From the NCBI RefSeq assembly GCF_026626335.1, contig NZ_JAPNTZ010000002.1, positions 248,001-312,000 of the forward strand: DNA of 64,000 nucleotides, written 5' to 3'. Numbering within the stretch: the stretch's first letter is position 1; each line of letters starts with the position of its first letter. The notes beneath the pieces are model-generated. The model saw only the letters and a program-made list of their open reading frames with translations, was not told the origin of the DNA and did no database searches. The position numbers and the translations under genes were made by a program. The DNA comes from Paractinoplanes pyxinae (lineage in GTDB: Bacteria; Actinomycetota; Actinomycetes; Mycobacteriales; Micromonosporaceae). This document shows positions 52,930 to 61,200 of the stretch, piece by piece.

Positions 52930-53589
52930 TCAGGGAGTGCGCTTGCGAGGTGCGCGTCGGGCCGGGGTGGGCGCCTCGGCCACCGCGGCGGTCTTGCGCG
53001 GGGCCCGCGTGCGCGGGGTGGGCGCGGCGGCCGACGACGCGGCGTTCGCGGCCGTCCGCCGGGCGGCGGTGGCCCGGGCGGTGTTCGACGTCGCCGGGGG
53101 AGCGGTCTCGACCGGCGCCGGGGAAGAGGTCTCGACCGGCGCCGGCGGCACGACGGCCGGAAGGGCGGGGCTCACGGGAGCCGCTGCCTCGACCGCCTTC
53201 GTCTCGGGCGCCTTGCCCTCGGGCGCCTTGCTCTCGGAGGCGGAAGCGCGGTCGCGCTCCTTCTCGCGGCGGATCAGGTCGGCGAGCAGGCTCTTGTCGT
53301 ACTTCTCCTCGAGCGAGGAGGCCTTGCTCTGCGCCTTCTCGGCCCGGGCGGAGGCCTTGCGGTGCGCCTTCTCCAGCCGGTCTTTGTCGCGGGCCTGGGT
53401 CTTGAGCGCGCGCTTGAGCCGCTTGGCCTCGGCCTCGGCGTTGCGCAGCGCCTGCGTCTGCTGCCGGGTCAGGTCGGCGTTGGTGCGCAGCCTGTTCTCC
53501 AGCTCGGTGACGGTCGTCTTCGTCCGCTCGGCGGCGGTGTTCGCGGCCGCCGATTGCTCACGGCGGCGGTCGAGCTGCTTGCTGGTCAC
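52930..53589 (-). CDS. Coiled-coil protein with histone-H1-like basic tail
   Basis: 219 aa from GTG 53589, with GGAAGGAG 6 nt upstream; the frame opens further to 53631 without a site. The first half is a long charged coiled coil (LENRLRTNADLTRQQTQALRN, then KRLKRALKTQARDKDRLEKAH). The second half is Ala/Pro-rich and ends in Arg/Lys/Pro repeats (PRTRAPRKTAAVAEAPTPAR, then RAPRKRTP), as in H1-like DNA-binding tails. Family not recognised; DNA or nucleoid binding is a guess. Confidence 0.75.
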   Translation of the reverse strand: MTSKQLDRRREQSAAANTAAERTKTTVTELENRLRTNADLTRQQTQALRNAEAEAKRLKRALKTQARDKDRLEKAHRKASARAEKAQSKASSLEEKYDKSLLADLIRREKERDRASASESKAPEGKAPETKAVEAAAPVSPALPAVVPPAPVETSSPAPVETAPPATSNTARATAARRTAANAASSAAAPTPRTRAPRKTAAVAEAPTPARRAPRKRTP

Positions 53590-53642
53590 GGCTTCTCCTT
53601 CCGTTAACCCATAGCCGTACCCGCGCTTCATCGATGCAATCG

Positions 53643-54311
53643 TCAGGACGACGTGTCCTGCACCGCGGCGGGGTCGGCCTTACGGGCGCGACGGCGGCGG
53701 ATGTGCCGCACGTGCAAAGTCACGTAACCCGCCACGGCGAGCACGACAGCCGTGATGGCCCACCACTTGTAGCGGTGCGCGTGCTCGATGATCTCGACGA
53801 GATGGGTGCCGAACAGGTACGCGATGGTCGTCCAGAAGCCTACCCACAGCGCTGCGCCGATGGCGTTGTAGAGCAGGAACGTGCGCCACGGCATAGCGGT
53901 TATGCCCGCGATCACACCGTTCAGCTGGCGCAGCCCGTCGATGAACCGGGCCACCACGACGACCCGGCCGCCCCGGCGCGCGAAGAAACCCTCGGCCCGG
54001 TTGAGCCTTTCCGGGGTGAGGAACACGTACTTCCCCCACCGCAGCGCCAGCTTGCGGCCGCCGCGCGCCCCGATCCAGTAGCCGATGTTGTCGCCCACCA
54101 CGGCGGCGACGAACGAAATGGCGGCGACGGCGACGACGTTCATCCGGCCCGCACCGGCGTAGACGGCCGCGGCCACCATGATCGTCTGGCCCGGCGCGGG
54201 CACCCCGAAGCTTTCGACGCCGATCACACCCGCGATGGCGTAATAGCCCCAACGGTCGAGGATCGGGGCCACGCCGTGCAGGAATCCGGGAAGGTCGGCT
54301 GGAGGTGGCAT
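53643..54311 (-). CDS. DedA-family membrane protein
   Basis: 222 aa, about five to six hydrophobic segments. DedA/SNARE-associated signature: GVESFGVPAPGQTIMVAAAVYAG, GDNIGYWIGARGGRKLALRWGKYVFL, FFARRGGRVVVVARFIDGLRQLNGVIAGI. DedA proteins flip phospholipids or undecaprenyl phosphate; here the conserved F/YxRxxG/P region is intact (RFIDGLRQ). Stop lies 54 bp beyond the start of the coiled-coil gene. Confidence 0.92.
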   Translation of the reverse strand: MPPPADLPGFLHGVAPILDRWGYYAIAGVIGVESFGVPAPGQTIMVAAAVYAGAGRMNVVAVAAISFVAAVVGDNIGYWIGARGGRKLALRWGKYVFLTPERLNRAEGFFARRGGRVVVVARFIDGLRQLNGVIAGITAMPWRTFLLYNAIGAALWVGFWTTIAYLFGTHLVEIIEHAHRYKWWAITAVVLAVAGYVTLHVRHIRRRRARKADPAAVQDTSS

Positions 54312-54334
54312 CGGGTCAACGGTAACCGGGTCCG

Positions 54335-54739
54335 CTACCGAGGTTGCTCCTTAGTGCGGTGCAGGAGCCAATTGACCCCATCCGTGTGGATCAGCGCGTA
54401 CCGATGTGACCCGTCCCGCCCGTGCAGGGTGAAGACGATCCGCTTGTCGTTGCGGTCCTCTTCCTGCCACCAGCCGATGTCCGCGATCGACTTGTCCGCG
54501 TCGGTGTAGGTGAGGTGGTCGAGGTCGTGGTCGGGCACCGCGACGGCCAGCCGGTTGCGCGCCGGGTCGGTCGGCAGTCCCCTCGGTACGGCCCACGAGC
54601 GCAGCACGCCGTCCTCCTCCAGCCGCAGGTCGAAATGCGGCCGCGGCTTGCGGTGGTCATGCAGCACAAAGGCGGGCTCCACCCGGCCGACGCTACCGCC
54701 TGGCCGGCGCTGCTTTCTGGCCGGCGCTCCTTCTGTCAT
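54335..54739 (-). CDS. Stand-alone LigD-type 3'-phosphoesterase domain protein
   Basis: 134 aa from ATG 54739. FVLHDHRKPRPHFDLRLEEDGVLRSWAVPRGLPTDP is the PE domain of LigD, with catalytic His, Asp and Arg residues, and HRYALIHTDGVNWLLHR at the end. In LigD this module trims 3' ends during non-homologous end joining; here it stands alone without ligase or polymerase domains. The start codon is only 3 bp from the divergent MFS start. Confidence 0.88.
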   Translation of the reverse strand: MTEGAPARKQRRPGGSVGRVEPAFVLHDHRKPRPHFDLRLEEDGVLRSWAVPRGLPTDPARNRLAVAVPDHDLDHLTYTDADKSIADIGWWQEEDRNDKRIVFTLHGRDGSHRYALIHTDGVNWLLHRTKEQPR

Positions 54740-54742
54740 TGT

Positions 54743-55939
54743 GTGCCGGTGTCTACGCGCCCGGCCCTCGCGCTCACCGCCCTCGCCGTCGGCACGTTCG
54801 CGCTCGGCATGACCGAATTCGTCATCACCGGCCTGCTGCCGCAGATCGCCACCGATCTGTCCGTCTCGATCCCCACCGCGGGTCTGCTCATTTCCGGGTA
54901 CGCGTTGAGCGTGGTGATCGGCGGGCCGCTGCTGACCGCCTCGGTCGCCCGCCGGGCCCGCAAGCCGGTGCTGATCGCTCTCATCGGGTTCTTCGTGGCC
55001 GGCAACCTGATCTCGGCCCTCGCCCCCGGCTTCGCGGCGATGATGACCGGCCGGGTCGTGGCCGCGCTCTGTCACGGCGCGTTCATCGGCATCGCCACGA
55101 TCACCGCGGCCGACCTCGTCCGCCCCGAGCGCCGCAGCAGCGCGATCGCCGCGATGCTGAGCGGCATCACCGTCGCCAACGTGGCCGGCGTGCCGCTGGG
55201 CACCCTGCTCGGCCAGCAGTTGGGCTGGCGGGCCACGTTCTGGGCGATGGCTCTGCTGGGCGTGGTGGCCGCCCTGTCCACGGCCGCGTTCGTGCCCGCC
55301 GCTGGGGCCGGCGACCAGCCCGGCGCCACCTGGAGTGCCTTCCGCCGCCCGGCGGTCTGGCTCGCGCTGGGCATGACCGCGCTCGCGTTCGGAGCCGTCT
55401 ACGCGCCCTTCACCTATGTGGCTCCGCTGATGACCGAGGTGGCCGGGTTCGGGGCGGGCGCGTTGCCCTGGCTGCTCGTGCTGTTCGGCCTCGGGCTGGT
55501 GCTGGGCAACGTGATCGGGGCGCGGGCGGCCGACCGGCATCTCATGTCGACGATCGTCGCGGCGTCCGCGGCCATGCTGATCGTGCTGGTCGCCTTCGCG
55601 TGGAGCTCGCACTCGAAGACGCCGGCCGCCGTGACGCTGTTCGCGCTGGGCGTGGCCGCGTACGCCACCGTGCCCGGCCTGACTACCCGGGTGATCGCCG
55701 CGGCCGACGGCGACAACCTGGTCGTCTCGGCGGCGGCCGTCTCCGCCTTCAACCTGGGCAACGCGGCCGGCGCCTACCTGGGCGGCCGGGCCATCGCCGC
55801 CGGTTGGGGGTACGACTCGACGCCGCTGGTCGGGGCGGCCATGGAGGTCGGCGCGCTGGCGCTGGCGGGAGCCCTGCTCCTGGTGGGTCGGATGTCTACC
55901 CGTACGGGTGACAGAGGCCGTTCGGCCGAGGTGTTCTAG
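54743..55939 (+). CDS. MFS transporter (DHA1, Cmx/AraJ-like)
   Basis: 398 aa from GTG 54743, or GTG 54749 (6 nt after a CATTGT box). Twelve membrane segments; TEFVITGLLPQIATDLSVSI in segment 1, GALCHGAFIGIA-like region and TGRVVAALCHGAFIGIATI, typical of the chloramphenicol/arabinose-polymer DHA1 group. Substrate unknown. The 3-bp distance to the divergent phosphoesterase start means each promoter lies inside the other gene, unless a start is misplaced. Confidence 0.92.
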   Translation: MPVSTRPALALTALAVGTFALGMTEFVITGLLPQIATDLSVSIPTAGLLISGYALSVVIGGPLLTASVARRARKPVLIALIGFFVAGNLISALAPGFAAMMTGRVVAALCHGAFIGIATITAADLVRPERRSSAIAAMLSGITVANVAGVPLGTLLGQQLGWRATFWAMALLGVVAALSTAAFVPAAGAGDQPGATWSAFRRPAVWLALGMTALAFGAVYAPFTYVAPLMTEVAGFGAGALPWLLVLFGLGLVLGNVIGARAADRHLMSTIVAASAAMLIVLVAFAWSSHSKTPAAVTLFALGVAAYATVPGLTTRVIAAADGDNLVVSAAAVSAFNLGNAAGAYLGGRAIAAGWGYDSTPLVGAAMEVGALALAGALLLVGRMSTRTGDRGRSAEVF

Positions 55940-55965
55940 CCCGCGGCTTGCTTTGCTCGGCAGTC

Positions 55966-57555
55966 ATGTCTGTCGTGACACCCGCCCGGCGCAAGATCGC
56001 CATCGGGACGTTGATCGCCGCCGTGGTGGTCGGAGCGTCCTCGATCGCGCTGCAACGAGCCGATGCCGCCACCTGGTCGACCGTGCAGCCCGGCGCCTTC
56101 ACCGGCCCTGCCTTCGACGCCTGCACCGCTCCCACCAGCGCGGCCATGAAGGCGTGGCGGGCCGACTCGGAGTACCGGGCGATCGGCATCTACATCGGCG
56201 GGGTCAACCGCGGGTGCGCGCAGCCCCAGCTCACCCCGGACTGGGTGAAACAGCAGGTGCAGGCGGGCTGGAAGCTGCTGCCGCTCTACGTCGGACCGCA
56301 GGCGACGTGCACGACGATCGGCGGCGGCCGCAAGCTGATCGACAACGCGCACGCCGAGACCCAGGGCCGCCTCACCGCCTCGGACGCCGTCGCCCAGGCC
56401 ACCCGGCTCGGGCTGGCCCGCGAGAGCGTCCTCATCTACGACATGGAGGCGTACCGCACCGACGACGACGCGTGCCGCAAGGGCGTACTGGCTTTCATGA
56501 ACGGCTGGACGGCCCGGCTGCACGACAACGGCTACTTCTCGGGCTTCTACTCCAGCGTCTCGTCGGGCATCACCCACCAGGTCGCGAACTACGCGACCCC
56601 CGGCTACACCCGGCCCGACTACATCGACTTCGCCCGCTGGGACCTCAACCCCGTGACCACCGACAAGGCCATCCCGGCCACGGCCTGGCCAGGCAAACGC
56701 CGCATGAAACAGTGGCGCGGCGGCCACAAAGAGACGCATGGCGGCGTCACGATCAACATCGACAGCGACTACGTCGACTTCGCGCCCCTCCCGAAGACGA
56801 AGACGGCCGACATCTCCGGCAACGGCTGGTCCGACGTGCTGGGCCGCTCCCCGAGCGGTGCCCTGACGGCCTTCATGGGCAACGGCTCCCTCGTCGACAA
56901 CAACCAGCGCCGCACCCTCGCCCCCAACTTCCGCGCGATGAACGCCATCATCCGCATCGGCGATCTCAACCGCGACGGCCGCGAGGACGTGGTGACCCGC
57001 CAGACCAACGGCGACCTGTGGTTCTATCCCGGCACAAGCACCGGCCTGGGCGCCCGCAAACGCCTGACCCGCGGCTGGCAGAAGATGCGGGAATTAACGC
57101 CGATCGGCGACCTCACCGGCGACGGCCTGCCCGACCTGCTGGCCCTCTCACCGGGCAACAACCTTTTCCTGTACGCCGGTCAGAGCGGCACGAAGCTGTC
57201 GGGCCAGAAGCTGGTAGGAACCGGCTGGACCGGCCGCACCGAGCTGGCCAACGCAGGCGACTTCAACCGCGACGGCTTCCCCGACCTGGCCGCCCGCCTC
57301 ACCACCGACGGCCGCCTCTACCTGTGGCCCGGCCGAAAGGGCGGCTTCACCGGCGCCCGAGTACCCCTCAACACGGCCGCCACCGACCTACGAGACCTGA
57401 CCGGAGTAGGCGACTTCAACCGCGACGGCTACCCCGACCTAACCGCAGTCCAGAAGTCCACCGGCAACCTGGTTTTCCTGGCCGGCGCCGGCACCACCCT
57501 CCGCCCACCCTTCCGCCTAGCCACCGGCTACGCGACCATCACACCGCTGGCGTAG
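55966..57555 (+). CDS. Secreted DUF1906 (glycoside-hydrolase-like) protein with VCBS repeats
   Basis: 529 aa from ATG 55966; a signal region IAIGTLIAAVVVGASSIALQ follows the basic start. Residues 45-275 are a DUF1906/Rv2525c-like glycoside-hydrolase-like barrel: IGIYIGGVNRGCAQPQLTPD, LPLYVGPQATC and VLIYDMEAYRTDDDAC. The rest is a VCBS/FG-GAP propeller with repeated calcium loops (DLNRDGREDVV, DLTGDGLPDLL, DFNRDGFPDLA, DFNRDGYPDLT). Exported, Ca2+-dependent, probably acts on cell wall or glycans. Confidence 0.88.
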   Translation: MSVVTPARRKIAIGTLIAAVVVGASSIALQRADAATWSTVQPGAFTGPAFDACTAPTSAAMKAWRADSEYRAIGIYIGGVNRGCAQPQLTPDWVKQQVQAGWKLLPLYVGPQATCTTIGGGRKLIDNAHAETQGRLTASDAVAQATRLGLARESVLIYDMEAYRTDDDACRKGVLAFMNGWTARLHDNGYFSGFYSSVSSGITHQVANYATPGYTRPDYIDFARWDLNPVTTDKAIPATAWPGKRRMKQWRGGHKETHGGVTINIDSDYVDFAPLPKTKTADISGNGWSDVLGRSPSGALTAFMGNGSLVDNNQRRTLAPNFRAMNAIIRIGDLNRDGREDVVTRQTNGDLWFYPGTSTGLGARKRLTRGWQKMRELTPIGDLTGDGLPDLLALSPGNNLFLYAGQSGTKLSGQKLVGTGWTGRTELANAGDFNRDGFPDLAARLTTDGRLYLWPGRKGGFTGARVPLNTAATDLRDLTGVGDFNRDGYPDLTAVQKSTGNLVFLAGAGTTLRPPFRLATGYATITPLA

Positions 57556-57900
57556 CGGCGTCGCTGTCGCATGATCTTGGCGGAGCGGACCGGTTATGCG
57601 CTTCGGCGCGTGAGTTCCTGCGGCGCACGCTGGGACGGCCGCGAGGGCTACATCGGAATGTCGGCCGGCGTTGCCAGTAGCGCGTCGGGTCGCATGCGCT
57701 GTGCGCCGCAGAGGGCGGAGGCGGCGGGCGGGAGTTGCCGGGGGCTGTCAACGCTTCGCGCGGCGCGGAGCGTGCCGGGCAGGGAGTCGGCCATTGCGGT
57801 GAGGGCCGGCCCGGGCATCGAGCGCAGCAGGCAGGCAGGAGAAACCGCTGGAGACACTCGTGGCCGGCCCGAACCGGGCCGGCCACGAACGACTGGGGTC
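57556..57900. other. 345-bp intergenic region
   Basis: Between the DUF1906 gene and the convergent sigma-factor gene. The right end has the sigma terminator at 57858-57888. The rest is GC-rich with open frames of 60-70 codons on both strands, none with a ribosome site or a recognisable protein. Nothing else seen. Confidence 0.55.
57858..57888 (-). terminator. Hairpin terminator of sigma-factor gene
   Basis: Perfect 14-bp arms (TCGTGGCCGGCCCG and complement) with a 3-nt AAC loop, 12 bp past the minus-strand stop at 57901. No T-run. Confidence 0.85.
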
Positions 57901-58716
57901 TTACAGGGTGTCGGCGGAGAGCTGGCCGCGCAGCTTGGTGAGGGCCTTGGTCAGCAGGCGCGAGACGTGCATCTGGCTGATGCCGATCTGGTCGGCGATC
58001 TGCGACTGGGTCAGGTTGCCGTAGAAGCGCAGCGTCAGGATCTTCTGCTCGCGCTCGTCGAGGGTCGCCAGGGCGGGGCCTAGGGCGACGCGGGTCTCGG
58101 CCAGTTCGTACTCGTAGTCCTCGCCGCCGAGGGTGTCGCCGAGCTCGGTGGTGCCGTCGGCGCTGATCGGGGTCGACAGCGACGTGGCGTTGTAGGCGCG
58201 GGCGCCCTCCAGGCCTTCCAGCACGTCTTCCTCGGTGACACCGAGGTGGGTGGCCACGTCGGCGACTGTCGGGGAGCGGCCCAGGCTGTGGGTCAGGGTG
58301 GCGTTGGCCTCGGTGATGGCCAGGCGCAGCTCTTGCAGGCGGCGCGGCACCCGGACCGACCAGGTGCGGTCGCGGAAGTGGCGCTTGATCTCGCCGATGA
58401 TGGTGGGGATCGCGTAGCCCGCGAAGTCGACGCCGCGCTCGGGGTCGAACTTGTCGACGGCCTTGATGAGGCCGACGGTCGCGGTCTGGACGAGGTCGTC
58501 GGTGGGCTCGCCGCGGCCGGAGTAGCGGTGGGCGAGGTGGCGGGCCAGCGGCAGCCACGCTTCGATCGCGCGGTCGCGCAGCGAGGCGCGCGACGGGTGA
58601 CCGGCGGGCATCGCGGCCATCGCGTTCAGCAGTTCGGCGGCGCTGTCGACCGGGGCGCTCGCGGCGGCCGGGACGGCGCTGACTTCAACGCTCGTGGTGG
58701 TCTCGGTGACGGTCAT
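57901..58716 (-). CDS. SigB/SigF-family RNA polymerase sigma factor
   Basis: 271 aa from ATG 58716, with GGGAGG about 10 nt upstream; the open frame to 58842 is rejected. Region 2 DDLVQTATVGLIKAVDKFDPERGVDFAGYAIPTIIGEIKRHFRD, region 3 LGRSPTVADVATHLGVTEEDVLEGL and region 4 DEREQKILTLRFYGNLTQSQIADQIGISQMHVSRLL are those of general-stress and sporulation sigma factors. The divergent anti-sigma and anti-anti-sigma genes fit partner-switching control. Confidence 0.94.
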   Translation of the reverse strand: MTVTETTTSVEVSAVPAAASAPVDSAAELLNAMAAMPAGHPSRASLRDRAIEAWLPLARHLAHRYSGRGEPTDDLVQTATVGLIKAVDKFDPERGVDFAGYAIPTIIGEIKRHFRDRTWSVRVPRRLQELRLAITEANATLTHSLGRSPTVADVATHLGVTEEDVLEGLEGARAYNATSLSTPISADGTTELGDTLGGEDYEYELAETRVALGPALATLDEREQKILTLRFYGNLTQSQIADQIGISQMHVSRLLTKALTKLRGQLSADTL

Positions 58717-59063
58717 GTCGGTGGTCCTCCCTGGCACCTGTCCGGAGAGCCGGCTCCGCTGAAAAAGCGGGGCCCGGGTCGGTCGGGTGTCCCTATCTAC
58801 TGGTCGACAGCTTTCGATGTGGAAACTGCCGTCCGCGCACACTAGGCCGTTCGGATATGACCAACCTAGCCGACAAGACCAGAGAAGACTAGCCGAAAGT
58901 ATGAGTTACTTTGCGTGATAGCAAATATACGCAGCGGATCATGGGTGCTGCCTCGGAAGATCGAGAACCCTGGATCCTCCGTTCGAGGGATTAGTCCGTA
59001 CGGTGTTAGTGGTGACCCGCACGGGCCAGTGTCAAACACATCCGACCGGGAAAGATGAGGACC
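58717..59063. other. 347-bp AT-richer control region between sigma and anti-sigma genes
   Basis: No gene. The stretch 58850-58960 is clearly AT-richer than its surroundings. CTAG boxes occur at 58842 (CTAGGCCG), 58866-58873 and 58889-58896 (both CTAGCCGA), spaced 24 and 23 bp. It must hold the divergent promoters of the sigma and anti-sigma genes. Confidence 0.6.
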
Positions 59064-59477
59064 ATGTCTGCTCTGCGCTCCTCGGCTCCCCACCCGGCGG
59101 CCGTCGAGCTGCGCTGCTGGACGCTCGACAGCTTCGGTGAGCTGCGCACTTTGCGGGCCGCCCTGCGCGAGGCGATCGAGACGCACACCGACGAGGTCGA
59201 CGATCTCTTCGACAAGATGGCCGTGGTCGCCACCGAGCTGGCCACCAACGCCCTGCGGCACGGGCTGCCGCCGACCGAGGTGCGGCTGCTCCGCGAGGAC
59301 GACCATCTGATCCTCGACGTGGCGGATCACGATATGGGCACGCTCCCAGAGCTTGACCAGGGGCGACCGCTGGGCGCCGGCGGGCTGGGACTGCAGCTCA
59401 CGAAGACTTTCGCGATCGACGTCGGCTGGTACCGCACGAGCTCGACCAAGAATGTCTGGGCCAGCTTCCCGGGCTGA
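59064..59477 (+). CDS. RsbW-like anti-sigma factor (GHKL ATPase)
   Basis: 137 aa from ATG 59064 with AGGA upstream (an ATG at 59055 is also in frame). HATPase_c_2 fold: helix with MAVVATELATNALRHG (N-box), VADHDMGTLPELD (G1 type) and GLGLQLTKTFA. Such anti-sigma kinases bind SigB-type factors and phosphorylate STAS proteins. The STAS gene starts 29 bp downstream, the sigma gene is divergent. Confidence 0.92.
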   Translation: MSALRSSAPHPAAVELRCWTLDSFGELRTLRAALREAIETHTDEVDDLFDKMAVVATELATNALRHGLPPTEVRLLREDDHLILDVADHDMGTLPELDQGRPLGAGGLGLQLTKTFAIDVGWYRTSSTKNVWASFPG

Positions 59478-59506
59478 ATCCCCGTCGTGCTGGTAGAAAT
59501 GCCCCC

Positions 59507-59821
59507 GTGGCGGACTCCTACCAGATCGGCCAGGATCACACGGCCGACCCGGCCGCGACGGTTCTGCGGCCCCACGGCGAGCTGGACATCAACTCCCGTG
59601 ACGACCTGCACGCGATGATCGTCGACGCGCTCGGCACGGCCGGGCGGATCGTCGTCGACCTCGCCGACGTCACCTTTCTCGACTCCGAGGCGCTCGGCGC
59701 GCTGATCGACGGTTACAACGCGACTCTGGCCGTCGGCGTCGGCTTCCGCGTGGTCAACGCGCAGGCCGGGGTGGCCCGCGTGCTGAACGTCTCAGGTGCG
59801 CAGGAGCTGTTCGACTCGTAA
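59507..59821 (+). CDS. STAS-domain anti-sigma factor antagonist
   Basis: 104 aa from GTG 59507, 7 nt after a TAGAAA box. STAS fold: VLRPHGELDINSRDDLHAMIV, then RIVVDLADVTFLDSEALGALIDGYNA, with the phosphorylatable serine in FLDS near residue 63. Dephosphorylated, it would capture the anti-sigma factor and free the sigma factor. Third component of the partner-switching set. Confidence 0.92.
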   Translation: MADSYQIGQDHTADPAATVLRPHGELDINSRDDLHAMIVDALGTAGRIVVDLADVTFLDSEALGALIDGYNATLAVGVGFRVVNAQAGVARVLNVSGAQELFDS

Positions 59822-59830
59822 CCTGCCGCG

Positions 59831-61057
59831 GTGTCCTTGATCCTTTCGGCGGTGCTGCTGGCTGTCGTGCTGGCCTTCGCCGTCGTCCGGCCGCGCGGTC
59901 TGCCCGAGGCGGTGGCCGCCGTGCCCGCGGCTGCCGTCGTGATCGGGGCCGGCTTCGTGTCGTGGGACGACGCTGTGGCCGAGGTCCGTGAGCTCGGGCC
60001 GACCGTGGGCTTTCTGGCCGCCGTGCTCGTGCTGGCTCATCTCGCGGGTGAGCATGGCGTTTTCCGGTACGCGGGAACTGTCGCGGCTCGTCGAGGCGGA
60101 GATCAGCCCACCCGCCTGCTCGGGGCGGTCTTCGTGGCGGCCGCCCTGACCACCGCTTTCCTGAGCCTGGACGCGACCGTCGTGCTGCTGACCCCGGTCG
60201 TGCTGGCCGCCGCCGCCCGGGTCGGCGCTCGCTCGCGGCCGCCCGCCTTCGCCGCCGCGCACCTGGCCAACTCAGCGTCGCTGCTGTTGCCCGTCTCGAA
60301 CCTGACCAACCTGCTCGCCTTCGCGGCCAGCGGGCTCACCTTCCTCGGCTTCACCGGCCTGATGACGCTGCCCTGGATCGCCGTGATCGCCGTCGAGTAC
60401 CTGGTCTTCCGGGTCTACTTCGCCGGTGACCTGCGGGTCCGGGAGCAGCCACGCCCCGAGCCCGGCAACGGCCCGGCGCCGCGTTACGCGCTGATCGTCC
60501 TGGCCGTGACGCTGGTCGGCTTCGCCGTCTCGCACTCGTTCGGCGTCCACCCGGCCTGGGTCGCCGTGGCCGGCGCGATCCTGCTCGCCGTGCCCCGCCG
60601 GGTGCCGGTTGGCACGCTGATCCGCGAGGCCAACCCGGCGTTCTGCGCGTTCGTGCTCGCCCTGGGGATCGTCGTGCTCGCCGTGCAGCAGCACGGCCTC
60701 GAGAACCTGATCCACGCGATCACCCCCGACCATGCCGACCTGCTCGGCCTGCTGGCGGTCGCCTTCCTGGCCGCCGCGCTGGCCAACCTGCTCAACAACT
60801 TGCCGGCGACGCTGGTGATGCTGCCGGTCGTGGAGTCGAGCCCGGCGCTGCTGCTGGCCATGCTGATCGGGGTGAACGTGGGCCCGAACCTGACCTACGT
60901 GGGCTCGCTGGCCACGCTGCTGTGGCGACAAGTTCTGCACACGCACGACGCGGCGCCGGATCCGCGCGACTTTCTACGGCTGGGGCTGCTGACCGTGCCG
61001 CCGGCGCTGATCGCGGGCGTGCTCGCGCTCTGGCTGAGCTTGAAGATCGCGAGTTAG
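59831..61057 (+). CDS. SLC13/ArsB-like permease
   Basis: 408 aa from GTG 59831. A TAACCT box at 59819-59824 overlaps the STAS stop codon and lies 6 nt before the start, so it has its own leaderless promoter. About eleven membrane segments. Family signs: FLSLDATVVLLTPVVLAAAARVG and HLANSASLLLPVSNLTNLLAF, the SNLTN motif of ArsB/DASS ion-transporter proteins, repeated as ANLLNNLPATLVMLPV. Arsenite or anion export is possible; no ars genes nearby. Confidence 0.88.
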   Translation: MSLILSAVLLAVVLAFAVVRPRGLPEAVAAVPAAAVVIGAGFVSWDDAVAEVRELGPTVGFLAAVLVLAHLAGEHGVFRYAGTVAARRGGDQPTRLLGAVFVAAALTTAFLSLDATVVLLTPVVLAAAARVGARSRPPAFAAAHLANSASLLLPVSNLTNLLAFAASGLTFLGFTGLMTLPWIAVIAVEYLVFRVYFAGDLRVREQPRPEPGNGPAPRYALIVLAVTLVGFAVSHSFGVHPAWVAVAGAILLAVPRRVPVGTLIREANPAFCAFVLALGIVVLAVQQHGLENLIHAITPDHADLLGLLAVAFLAAALANLLNNLPATLVMLPVVESSPALLLAMLIGVNVGPNLTYVGSLATLLWRQVLHTHDAAPDPRDFLRLGLLTVPPALIAGVLALWLSLKIAS

Positions 61058-61060
61058 GGG

Positions 61061-61137
61061 CGCACCCTCGCCGCCGCGCCGGTATCGGTCCGGGGAACGG
61101 CCGAGGTGATCCGGTGGGGGATCGGCGGCGGGGTGCG
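61061..61137. terminator. Long imperfect hairpin between convergent genes
   Basis: CGCACCC(T)CGCCGCCG at 61061-61076 pairs with CGGCGGCGGGGTGCG at 61123-61137, one bulged T, enclosing about 46 nt. Between the SLC13-like gene (stop 61057) and the dioxygenase gene, so it probably ends both transcripts. A 13-bp palindrome TGTAACTGTTACA follows at 61161-61173. Confidence 0.6.
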
Positions 61138-61200
61138 TCCGACGCAGTCAGTCTTGTCGATGTAACTGTTACAGGCAAGTAAAACCGGTTACGGAACCGT

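Noticed and set aside
57648..57857. 69-aa minus-strand open frame
   Set aside because: No ribosome site, lies just past the sigma terminator, and no similarity recognised.
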